IMG/VR virus record: IMGVR_UViG_3300030419_002955
Span: 1-23,007 of that record
DNA: 23,007 nucleotides
Strand: one strand, 5' to 3'
Origin: a virus
Made by a program: the position numbers and the translations under genes. Positions 1 to 8,030 of the stretch are shown piece after piece. Numbering within the stretch: position 1 is the first letter of the stretch; every line of letters starts with the position of its first letter. Below the pieces are notes generated by a model that was not told the DNA's origin, did no database searches, and saw only the letters and a program-made list of their open reading frames with translations.

Positions 1-280
1 AGACCCCCGCGCACCAATCAGAACCATTGATGTCTGTAGGAGTCCACGTCACTGACGCCGTGTCCGTGGCACTCAAGAGGGCGGTTCTGCTTACACCATT
101 TGGGTCCTTGAGGCTCCAGGTGTAGGTGCCCGTACCATTCTCGGCAGTACTTGTGACCTGGGCAAGGTTGTCTTGGGTCGAGTCGGCAGTAGTCAGGGCC
201 AGATCTGACCCTGACCCACCGTCGCCGCCCCCGCCTCGGCCAAAAGGACCACGGTTGGGGAGAAAAGGTCCAGCAGGCAT
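1..280 (-). CDS. N-terminal part of an Ig/PKD-like phage protein (3' end outside window)
   Basis: An open frame of 93 residues from ATG at 280 to the left edge with no stop. The start follows the previous TGA by 1 nt and has GGAG about 8 nt upstream. Residues 1-32 form a flexible Pro/Gly-rich leader (PAGPFLPNRGPFGRGGGGDG). From about residue 34 a beta domain begins; the segment TGTYTWSLKDPNG then TASVTWTPTDING is typical of Ig-like or PKD-like beta sandwiches seen in phage surface proteins, where they often bind sugars or cell surfaces weakly. The rest of the protein lies beyond the window, so its size and end domain are unknown. Confidence 0.7.
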   Translation of the reverse strand, partial: MPAGPFLPNRGPFGRGGGGDGGSGSDLALTTADSTQDNLAQVTSTAENGTGTYTWSLKDPNGVSRTALLSATDTASVTWTPTDINGSDWCAGV

Positions 281-281
281 G

Positions 282-722
282 TCAGTGGCTCCGACGCTGA
301 GCCCAGAAGATGCGGGCTTCGTTGACGGTGACCGTCCCCGCATTCGTTTTACACCACAAGTATAGGGTCCCGGCGGTGGTCTGCCTATCTGTAGACATGA
401 TCCACACGTCCAGGCCCAAGGCGCAGCTCCGGTGGGTAGCCGTCGTTAGTCCTGTGACCAACGTCGTTGCGGCCGACTCCCCCGATAGGGGGTAGTCGCC
501 CAAGTTATCCCAACTCAGGAAAAACTGGATGGTTGCAGAAGTTCCTCCCGTCTGAATGCAGTTGAGTTCAATATGGGACAAGTAGACTGCCCCCGGCATT
601 GTTTCCGCATTCGAGTCGAGAGTACCCGTGCCGTCCAGGGCGATGCCCTGGGCCACGCTGTAGCTGGTGGTGACGCCGGCTTGCGTGGCGTTGTTGGCGA
701 TAAAGCCTCTATTGGATGCCAT
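282..722 (-). CDS. Beta-rich virion-type protein, unknown
   Basis: A 146-residue protein rich in Thr, Ala, Gly and Ser. Probable strands run through AVYLSHIELNCIQTGGTSAT, TIQFFLSWDNLGDY and TLYLWCKTNAGTVTVNEARI, closing with FWAQRRSH. Its layout recalls the trio at 10299-12267, in which a last strand pair also closes a beta sandwich, but the N-terminal anchor helix is missing. The start has GGGGAG about 8 nt upstream, inside the end of the previous gene. Likely a virion surface or appendage protein. No homology can be claimed from reading alone. Confidence 0.65.
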   Translation of the reverse strand: MASNRGFIANNATQAGVTTSYSVAQGIALDGTGTLDSNAETMPGAVYLSHIELNCIQTGGTSATIQFFLSWDNLGDYPLSGESAATTLVTGLTTATHRSCALGLDVWIMSTDRQTTAGTLYLWCKTNAGTVTVNEARIFWAQRRSH

Positions 723-725
723 AAC

Positions 726-923
726 TCACTCCCCTGACGCCTTCTTATTGGGGAGAATCTCTCCCGGGCCTGCTACCCAAGGCTCTTTTAGACGGATGGC
801 ACTCTCCACGGAGGAGAGTGCCGACATGAACACCTCCCAGTCTCCCATCGCAATGGGAACACCTACGTGGAGGTTGCGCAACGCGACCCTGAGAGCCCGC
901 AGTTCTTGGAGCGTGAACTCCAT
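726..923 (-). CDS. Small helical protein of unknown function
   Basis: A 65-residue protein, mostly a helical hairpin: MEFTLQELRALRVALRNLHV, then FMSALSSVESAIRLKEP, then an extended tail ending NKKASGE. The start is supported by TAGGAG, which carries the upstream stop, 6 nt before ATG. The next gene starts 3 nt after its TGA. Similar small helical proteins appear in phage late operons without known function. The tight coupling on both sides argues that it is real. Confidence 0.7.
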   Translation of the reverse strand: MEFTLQELRALRVALRNLHVGVPIAMGDWEVFMSALSSVESAIRLKEPWVAGPGEILPNKKASGE

Positions 924-932
924 TTACTGCTC

Positions 933-1796
933 CTACGCGGCGTAGATGGGGATCTGGTACTGAGTAGTGCCTACCTCGATGGTGATGTACCCATCCTCAG
1001 TCTGAGACTCAGGGTTCTTTGTCATCCCATCGGCTGCGACCGTAATGCCTGCATCGCCAGAAGCGGCCACCTTAGCGAAGTTGTCCATCGCGTCCCGGCT
1101 GTAGAGCAGGGAGTGGTCTGCGTTAGCCTCGCCCGTGGTGCAGAAGCCCTCGAAGCAAGCGTAGTCCACGCCAGCGGTGTCGCCCGAGAGCGAAGTGACC
1201 CGACCCTTCACCGCGCTGGCCACACCAGCAGTCCGGTTGGTCGTGATCTGCGCAAGCGAGAAGTCAGCCGCAGAGGCCTCTGCCGTAGCGTTGTTGATGG
1301 TGGCGTCGAGATCGAGCATGGATCCCGCACCCACCAGGGCCAGAGTTCCATCCATCGCTGACCGGGACACACCACCCATGCCCGTGGGCTGGAGGAGGAC
1401 CGCTCCTGTCGAGGCGTGGTCTGAGACAATAATCCCGACAGCCTTAGCAAAAGTCCCTGGAGTGAGGGACCAACCGCCGGCAGTGCCACTGACGTACACC
1501 GAGTCGCCAACAGAGCCTGCAGCCGTGTTGACATTACGGACGAGCTTCCAGGGCACCACTTCGCCGTACTCCCCGTTCGGGATGTCGTGACGAGCGATCC
1601 AGAGGGGGGTAATCGCTGAGGCGGCTGCATCCGCATCCGCAGCAGTGACCTCCATCACCAGCCCACGCTGAGCCGTAAAGTAGACGAGGTCATCGGCGCT
1701 AATGTCCGATCCGCTGTTGTTGTAGACCTGGGCCCGTGCCGGCCAAGGGATGTCCTGACAAGCACCAACGTGCTTAGCCTTGATGGGCTTACCCAT
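933..1796 (-). CDS. Decoration/head-fibre-like protein with C-terminal extension
   Basis: A 287-residue protein. I chose ATG at 1796 because GGAAGGAG lies 6 nt upstream; an in-frame TTG at 1829 would add 11 residues but lacks a good site. Residues 1-140 form a beta-rich domain (ARAQVYNNSGSDISADDLVY, LWIARHDIPNGEYGEVVPWK, VGIIVSDHASTGAVLLQP), similar in layout to the cement-like protein at 16503-17027. Residues 140-287 are a second domain, Ala/Gly/Asp-rich (LVGAGSMLDLDATINNATAE), with CFEGFC and ending in TQYQIPIYAA. The combination of capsid-binding core and extension suggests a head fibre or decoration protein. That reading is inferred from internal resemblance only. Confidence 0.6.
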   Translation of the reverse strand: MGKPIKAKHVGACQDIPWPARAQVYNNSGSDISADDLVYFTAQRGLVMEVTAADADAAASAITPLWIARHDIPNGEYGEVVPWKLVRNVNTAAGSVGDSVYVSGTAGGWSLTPGTFAKAVGIIVSDHASTGAVLLQPTGMGGVSRSAMDGTLALVGAGSMLDLDATINNATAEASAADFSLAQITTNRTAGVASAVKGRVTSLSGDTAGVDYACFEGFCTTGEANADHSLLYSRDAMDNFAKVAASGDAGITVAADGMTKNPESQTEDGYITIEVGTTQYQIPIYAA

Positions 1797-1910
1797 GATG
1801 ACTCCTTCCGCAGAAGTCCCCCGACCCAAGTGTCTGGGGGTCCACTTGTCTTCGCGACAAGCTCATAGGGACTCTACCCCCCTGGGCTTGTCAGGTCAAC
1901 TGTAGGAGGG
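1797..1910 (-). promoter_or_regulatory. 114-nt spacer with overlapping inverted repeats
   Basis: The longest spacer in the operon. On the minus strand GACAAGC (1886-1892), GCTTGTC (1856-1862) and GACAAGT (1844-1850) occur in that order. The middle copy can pair with either outer copy: 7 pairs with a 23-nt loop, or 6 pairs plus a G-U pair with a 5-nt loop. A further CCCCC/GGGGG pair with a 13-nt loop lies at 1818-1840. None is followed by a U-run. The spacer ends in GGAAGGAG, 6 nt before ATG at 1796. This looks like an RNA-level control or processing region between the giant ejection gene and the accessory block. No promoter consensus is seen. Confidence 0.5.
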
Positions 1911-4900
1911 TCAGTCCGGGAGGTGCCCAGTCTGCTGGTAGGCCTGGATATCTTCCAAATCCGGCACATCCTGGTCCTTGATGTCCCTCTGGTGGTATGC
2001 GTCTTTGATCCCCCTGACTGCATACTCAACTTCTTTCCGGGGATTGTAGGGGACCCTCTGGGGGAGCCTAAGGAGCTGTTGGACTGTTCGAGTAGTCCCC
2101 TGAATCCAGCCTTTATCCCACTCTGGGTTGTTTCCGGAGCCAAGCCAGTATGGGAGCGATGTCGCTGCGATCGGCACACCTCGCCAGAGCAAGTATGCAG
2201 CCGGACTTGTGTAGTACCTGCCGCTCTCGGGGTCTTTTTTGGCAGTTCCGGGAAGCCATCCGCTCATGGCTTGTGCTTGAGACTCCGTCAGCCACCGCCT
2301 GTTTCCTCGCTGGGTGTACTCCAAGTCGAAGCCCAGAGCATCAAGTGCTGTGCGACCAGCAAACTCGACAGGAGGAATCGTTTGGGAGAGGAGCACCTCT
2401 AAGCCCTGAGCTTCGATGTTCTCAGCGACATTTACGGGCTCGCCCCTCATCATCTCTGAGATAGATGCCCCCATTCCGTACAAGCCTATGAGGAGACCTG
2501 CCTGGAAATCGGCAACATCCAAAGTTGTCGCCGTGGGGGCCACGAGGGCTTCGTGGGTGTACCCCCGCTCCGGAGAGTTCTCCGCCCAGTACCTCCGAGT
2601 GTGGACATCCATCTCACGAAGCCCAAGGAGGAGGCGGGAATCCATCCAAGGGGGGTGGGCCTTCGCCAGAATGGCGCTCTCAATCACGAGGGGATCAACG
2701 TAGTCTTGTTCGATCCGCTCGTTATCAAAGAACCAATCTGGTAGTCCTTGGGCGATGAGGCCCAGGTCTTGGATATTGCCCAGCTTGGTCTTGTTTTGCA
2801 GAGACCTCTTGAGCATCTCGTCTGTCGGTCGGACGATCGGGTCCAAGTAGGCCCCGGCCGTGGTCTTATTGGCGAGGTACCAGAATCGAGTGAAGGGTAC
2901 GACTTTTACGAGTGTCTGGAGTTCACCTCGGGCAATCCCGTGCTTCCAGTCGTAGAGAGCTTCCAGAGTTCGTCGCTTAGCTTCTTTCCGTGGGACCCCT
3001 TGCCTCAGGAGATGGGTATATAGGGCCATCCTCTGGCGCTGCTGGACAAAAGAAGCGTGGTCTGAGATCTGCCGGTTCCACGATTTGACGGCATTCCGGA
3101 GAGCCATCTCCATCTCGGCTGCGATTTTCCCAGTCCCAGACAGCTCTTTCGTTTGGTAGATCGACTTGAGGGCGCCCTCGATAAGAGAGTTCGCGGCCTG
3201 GGCGTAGTGGTCAGCAAGCTCCGCGTGGACAAAGGTCTCCAAGATCCCGTCTTCTGCTGCCCAACGGAAAGCTTGCTTAGATGTCATCGTGGTCCCGTCA
3301 GGTAGACGGAAAACGACATCTTCCCCCTTGAACATCTTCCCCAACAGAGGATTCAGGAAGCTCACGAGGGGGGAGGGGAGGGCGTCCTCTACTCCCTGTT
3401 TCCGAGCCCAATCTCCCATCATCGCCGCGTACTCATCGAGCCGCTTCGCCATGGGCAAGTTCGTTGGGAGGTTCAGGAGGCTTAGGTGAGTAGCAGTCCT
3501 CAGGTCTTCCGAGAACCACATCTGAAAAGCGTCACCTACGACATTGTTGGTCCAATAGCGGGGGTTGGGGAGGCCCCACCCAGTGACTACGCTCGTCCGC
3601 CATAGGTTCAACCACTCCGAGAAAGCGTCAACGCCGGCTCGGGCGAACTCTTTGCCCGTAGGAGCCTGCCAGAAGGGCTCCAAAGTCTTGATGACTTTGT
3701 CCATCTCGGCGTCAAACTGGTCCACCATTGCCTTCGGCAGGTAAACACTCTCGCCAGCACCTGTTTCCCCCCACTTGATCATAGACGCCGACAGCTCTTG
3801 GGCTTTGAAGAGGCCATCTCCGACTGTCTTGATGACGCTTTGTGGGAAAGGGATCCCCAGTCGGTTGAGGGCCGATAGTGCCTCTTCGACACTGCCCTTG
3901 TCATACTGGCCAGCAAACATCCTGTTCACTGAGGCCGCTTCGTCCGCACTAAGGACTCCGCCCAACAGCCTACGAGCCAAGCCTGTAGCGTAGTCGTTAG
4001 CCACGGCCTGCCCAGAGGCAGTGAGGCCAATAGCGTGGACCTTTTGGAGCCGACTATCTACCTTCCCAACCAGGGCAAGGGTGGCCTTCTCCATGTTCCG
4101 AACGTACTCTCGGTAAGAGTTGCTCGACGAGGCCAGACCTCGGGCCAGTGCGGTGAGAGTTGCCCCTGTGTCCTCGGAGATTTTATACCCTGACGGGAGC
4201 CACATCCGAGCGAAGGCCCGTTGGGGGGCTGAGGCACTGCCCATGAGGGCCTCAGCGATTTCCTTATCTGAAAGCTTCTTCAGGACTTCAACCAACTTGT
4301 CTTTGTGCTTGCCGTCAGGGACTTTATCGAGAGCTTTAGCCACCCGGACTCTCGCCCTCTCAACGTCGAGGGCAGCAGAAGCGGCTTCTGCTGGATCGTG
4401 TCGGCTGGCCGTAGTTAGGAACCGACGTACTTTGTCCCATCGAGTGCCGGGGCCCGTCATCAGGTCAACCGGGGACGGCGCTTTGTGCTGCCCCAGAGCC
4501 CCAGAGGTCACCATGGCCACACCCTGGTGGTCCATGATGGCCATCATCTCGTCGACGTGAACAGGTTGGCCTTTTCGGGTAGTCCTCTCAAGGAGTTCCC
4601 TCTGCCATAGGCCTGCAAGGTTCTCTTGAGCCCTAAGGACGTCTTGGAGGGCCTCATTGGTTTTCCCAATCCTCCCCTCTGCGAAGTGGAAAGACGCCAA
4701 GAGCCGCCTAAGGCCCCGAGTAAAGTCGCGCCCCCTGTCGATCTCATACGCTGTGACGTTCTGCTGGGCGAGGGCCAATGCCCGACCCCAAGTCATGCTC
4801 GACTTAGCCCACCGAAGTTCCTCTGCGTAAGCTGTGAGGAGCCTAAGGGACTCATAAAACTCCGCAGCCTTTTCTGGGGACAGAGTGTGGACCCCGGGTT

Positions 4901-7900
4901 TCAGTACTGCCCGAAGTGGGGCCCCCTCAGGAGCCGTCCTCACCCAATCCGCCAGAGTCGCATCGCCGATGGCGTCTGGGAGCGTGCTCTTCAGCCCACC
5001 TACCGACGGGGGAACTTTGATGTCATCCCCGTAGAGGCGCTCCAAGCGAGACTGTAGGAGGTCGCCATGGATGCGGGCACTCCCATCGGAGCGGCGATTT
5101 ACTACTTGGAGGAGGTTTTCGTAGTTCTTCTGCGCCTTAGCAGGGTCACTCCGCAGACCAACACGGCCAAGGTCTTCCAGGGACTTAGTGAACAGGAGCC
5201 CAGGGGAGGTGAGGCTTGGGAGGTCCTTTCTGACCTCCTTACGGAAAGCGGCGAGCGAGTCAGCAAGCTCTTCGAGCGAGTTGTAGAACACTCGCGGCAT
5301 GTCGGCTGTGGCTTCATACTTCCAAGCTGCGCTGTCGGCGCGTTTTTGGGCGGCCTCCACCTTGGGGTCCAGCCTGTCTGCCCTTCCCGCCAGCTTATCG
5401 CTCTCCCTCTGAGCTGCTTTGAGGGCTTTATCGGCCTTGATGCGTTTTGCCCGAACACGGTCCAGCCTTCCGGCGACCTTCTCGATCCCTGTCCGGGCCC
5501 CACTGCCTTTCTGGAGGAGCTGAAAAGTCTCCTCAATGTGCTTAGCGGCTGCGACGGCCTCCTTGCCCTTGAGGGCGGGGCCTGCAATGGAAGCAAGGTG
5601 CCTCGAAGCCGCATTTAGCTGGGAGGCGTGGTCCTTCGGGATGATGATGTCAGTTGCGAGCCGAGCAGTTTTATCCTGGTCAGGCAGCTTTACTACGACG
5701 TAGACGCGCCCAGTCCCTCCGTGCGGCTTGACTTCGAGGACTTCAACGAGCCGGCCCCCACGCTTACTGATCTGACCGGCTTTGTCTCCCGTGGTGTGGA
5801 TCCGAACCTTACTGCCAGCCTTGGGGATACCGTGGGCGGTCAGAGCCTGATCGTAAGCGGTCTTGTACTTGTCGTAGCTTTCAATAGCCTTTTTGTGGCG
5901 GGCCTCAGTCTTTTTCCGTTCCCGAGTGGCACCCTTAGAGGCCTTATCCATGGCCCGATCGATCTTGTCGGTACTCGTCTTCGTCTTAGTGGGCCGGAGA
6001 CCCTTGACTGTCATACCTGGAACTTCTTCCAGACCTTCAGCCGCAAGCATTACTCCCAATCGAGCTTCCAAAGCCGCCTCTCCGAGGGAGTAGGCGATCA
6101 CTTCCTGCTGGGCTGACTTCAACTTTGCGGAGGCAGTCACGGCCTCAGCGGCGGCCAAGTCCAACTTGGCCTCTACTCCCGCCAACTCGCCTGCGGCCTT
6201 GGCTGACTTAGCCTCCACCTCTGCGAGAGTTTTGTATTCATTTGCGACTTTGCGCTCGACTGCGCCTGTGACGCTAAAGTCCTGCCCGACCTTGGCCCGA
6301 GTCATTTGCCCAAGCCAAGGATCTGAATCTTCAATCTTTTGGAGAATAGCTTCTGGGTGGAAGTCTGCGACTCTCCCACTCGTGGCAGCATCTTTAGCGG
6401 CCTCCATGCCCACACGGAGAGCGTCCTCAGATTTCCTCAGCTTCCAGAGCTTTGTCGCCACCTTTGCTGCTTTGGGGATGGGGCCCAGGGGGACGAGAGT
6501 CATAGAAAGGAGGTCGGGCTCTGCAAGGACAATCCCCAAAGCTGGAAGCAGGCCTACTGCCTTCTTTACGCCTGTAGGGGCGTGCTCGGCTGCGATTTGG
6601 GCGGTCGTCCCTGGGACCATCTCTAAGCCCGCCTCACCCAACATCGTCAAAACCCGAGGGTCAAAGATGTCCAAGCCTCGGCGCAGTTCGTCTACTGCTT
6701 GCTTTGAGGTGGCTGAGCCGGAGAGGAGGCGACCTTTGTCTTCCCCTCGGGCGATCCCAGACAAAGTCATCGGAGGGAGCAAGTCTTCGCCCTCTCCTGT
6801 GATCATCCAAGCGGCGGCGAGGGTAGATGGAGCAAACCTAAAGAAGGGATCCATCGTCTCCAGGGCTCCAAACTGGCCTGCAGAAAGGCCAACCCAGCTA
6901 TCCAACCCCTTTTGGTCCGCGAGATACCCACCCTCATACACGGTAGGGGGAGACATGATGGATGCTGCTGGCCGCAATGCGGCAGGCAACTCCATGATCT
7001 GCTCAGTCGGTGTAGTTACCTTCTCTTCGCCGTACTCCCCCTCATAGATGGTGTCGATGAGCTGCACCTGGGGGGAGAACGTCTTGAAGTTCGCCTCCAT
7101 TTGCACTTGGGCTCGCCGGTTGGCCTCTTCCCGAAAGAGCGCCCTCTCCTCCGGGGGGCGTTGGTTCATTTGGAGGCCGTCTTCTTTCTGAGCACTACGC
7201 TGAATGGCTTGAAGGTACTCTTGGTACATCTTCTTGTGCATTTCAGCTTGATTGAGCCGGATTTTGTCGTCCGTCAACCGCCACAAAGGGAGCCTGTCCT
7301 GCTCCATGCGGAGTGTCCGGACAGCTTGGCGATCAATCTCATCGCCCTCCCCAAAGAAGATGGCTTCCCGGAAAGACTTAGCGAGTTCCGCCTCTCCCCC
7401 CTTTAGGTGCTTGGTTGATTGCTCGTCGGCGGCCAACTCCAGCATGGTCTGGAGGCCTTCTTCCGGCGTAAGTTCTCCCTTCGCGATTTGACGCTCTACC
7501 TTATCTCGACCCTCTTGTGAGACGTACTGAGTGAGGCCTTTCATCCACCTCGACTGAGCCTCTGGGGGGAGATCTCCCCAGCGAGCACTGGCATCCCGTA
7601 GCCCTTCTCCGACACCTTTGATGTCGCCCTCGACCCGTAGTGGGGGGGCTGGTTCTGGGGCAATGTCCGGAAGGGGATCCAGAGGGGGGTAAGCGTGTTC
7701 CGGCATGTACCGGACTCCAGGCTCTTTATCCTCCTTCTCAAACTCAACCGCTTCAGGTTCGGGGAGGGGCGGAGGGACAGAAGCGCCTTTCGAGACACTC
7801 GCCGTAAACTCGCTCCCAAAAAGCTGATCCAGCAGGTCCGAGCCATATAGGCTTTTGCTTACTCGACCCTCTACAAAAGTTTCTCGCTCCCCCTTGAAGG

Positions 7901-8027
7901 TAGGGGGACCTTCCCGATCTTCTGGGGCCTTGTCTGCCTCAGGGTCGTCAATAGCCACGCCAGTTCGGGCTAAGTCTTCCCCAAACAGGTCTTTGACCAG
8001 CTCATACCCGACCTTACCAGACCCCAT
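1911..8027 (-). CDS. Giant internal virion/ejection-type protein
   Basis: A 2038-residue protein, over a quarter of the window. Visible parts: an acidic and Pro-rich N-terminal region (about 20-135); helical regions to 480; a hydrophobic stretch at 488-515 (AVGLLPALGIVLAEPDLL); coiled-coil-like helices at 598-650 and 845-905 with a small beta-rich, SH3/KOW-like segment between them (about 735-797, GSKVRIHTTGDKAG, VYVVVKLPDQ); and a C-terminal region with NPRYWTNNVVGDAF (1488-1501) and ALYDWKHGIARGELQTLVKV followed by VPFTRFWYLANK (1690-1721). The last two resemble paired conserved motifs that I associate with very large phage virion proteins (large polyvalent protein-associated type). No lytic transglycosylase, protease or polymerase motif was found. 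Position and size match T7 gp16-like ejection proteins, which enter the cell with the DNA. Confidence 0.7.
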   Translation of the reverse strand: MGSGKVGYELVKDLFGEDLARTGVAIDDPEADKAPEDREGPPTFKGERETFVEGRVSKSLYGSDLLDQLFGSEFTASVSKGASVPPPLPEPEAVEFEKEDKEPGVRYMPEHAYPPLDPLPDIAPEPAPPLRVEGDIKGVGEGLRDASARWGDLPPEAQSRWMKGLTQYVSQEGRDKVERQIAKGELTPEEGLQTMLELAADEQSTKHLKGGEAELAKSFREAIFFGEGDEIDRQAVRTLRMEQDRLPLWRLTDDKIRLNQAEMHKKMYQEYLQAIQRSAQKEDGLQMNQRPPEERALFREEANRRAQVQMEANFKTFSPQVQLIDTIYEGEYGEEKVTTPTEQIMELPAALRPAASIMSPPTVYEGGYLADQKGLDSWVGLSAGQFGALETMDPFFRFAPSTLAAAWMITGEGEDLLPPMTLSGIARGEDKGRLLSGSATSKQAVDELRRGLDIFDPRVLTMLGEAGLEMVPGTTAQIAAEHAPTGVKKAVGLLPALGIVLAEPDLLSMTLVPLGPIPKAAKVATKLWKLRKSEDALRVGMEAAKDAATSGRVADFHPEAILQKIEDSDPWLGQMTRAKVGQDFSVTGAVERKVANEYKTLAEVEAKSAKAAGELAGVEAKLDLAAAEAVTASAKLKSAQQEVIAYSLGEAALEARLGVMLAAEGLEEVPGMTVKGLRPTKTKTSTDKIDRAMDKASKGATRERKKTEARHKKAIESYDKYKTAYDQALTAHGIPKAGSKVRIHTTGDKAGQISKRGGRLVEVLEVKPHGGTGRVYVVVKLPDQDKTARLATDIIIPKDHASQLNAASRHLASIAGPALKGKEAVAAAKHIEETFQLLQKGSGARTGIEKVAGRLDRVRAKRIKADKALKAAQRESDKLAGRADRLDPKVEAAQKRADSAAWKYEATADMPRVFYNSLEELADSLAAFRKEVRKDLPSLTSPGLLFTKSLEDLGRVGLRSDPAKAQKNYENLLQVVNRRSDGSARIHGDLLQSRLERLYGDDIKVPPSVGGLKSTLPDAIGDATLADWVRTAPEGAPLRAVLKPGVHTLSPEKAAEFYESLRLLTAYAEELRWAKSSMTWGRALALAQQNVTAYEIDRGRDFTRGLRRLLASFHFAEGRIGKTNEALQDVLRAQENLAGLWQRELLERTTRKGQPVHVDEMMAIMDHQGVAMVTSGALGQHKAPSPVDLMTGPGTRWDKVRRFLTTASRHDPAEAASAALDVERARVRVAKALDKVPDGKHKDKLVEVLKKLSDKEIAEALMGSASAPQRAFARMWLPSGYKISEDTGATLTALARGLASSSNSYREYVRNMEKATLALVGKVDSRLQKVHAIGLTASGQAVANDYATGLARRLLGGVLSADEAASVNRMFAGQYDKGSVEEALSALNRLGIPFPQSVIKTVGDGLFKAQELSASMIKWGETGAGESVYLPKAMVDQFDAEMDKVIKTLEPFWQAPTGKEFARAGVDAFSEWLNLWRTSVVTGWGLPNPRYWTNNVVGDAFQMWFSEDLRTATHLSLLNLPTNLPMAKRLDEYAAMMGDWARKQGVEDALPSPLVSFLNPLLGKMFKGEDVVFRLPDGTTMTSKQAFRWAAEDGILETFVHAELADHYAQAANSLIEGALKSIYQTKELSGTGKIAAEMEMALRNAVKSWNRQISDHASFVQQRQRMALYTHLLRQGVPRKEAKRRTLEALYDWKHGIARGELQTLVKVVPFTRFWYLANKTTAGAYLDPIVRPTDEMLKRSLQNKTKLGNIQDLGLIAQGLPDWFFDNERIEQDYVDPLVIESAILAKAHPPWMDSRLLLGLREMDVHTRRYWAENSPERGYTHEALVAPTATTLDVADFQAGLLIGLYGMGASISEMMRGEPVNVAENIEAQGLEVLLSQTIPPVEFAGRTALDALGFDLEYTQRGNRRWLTESQAQAMSGWLPGTAKKDPESGRYYTSPAAYLLWRGVPIAATSLPYWLGSGNNPEWDKGWIQGTTRTVQQLLRLPQRVPYNPRKEVEYAVRGIKDAYHQRDIKDQDVPDLEDIQAYQQTGHLPD

Positions 8028-8030
8028 AGC

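Noticed and set aside
933-1796. CFEGFC as a possible zinc or disulfide site
   Set aside because: A single CxxxxC pair in a beta-rich virion protein is not enough to claim metal binding or a disulfide.
1797-1829. TTG start at 1829 for the decoration-like gene
   Set aside because: The ATG at 1796 has GGAAGGAG six bases upstream, whereas the TTG would place that site inside the coding region.
6166-7047. Plus-strand open frame of 293 codons inside the giant gene
   Set aside because: It is wholly contained in the minus-strand 2038-codon frame and shows no domain or start signal.
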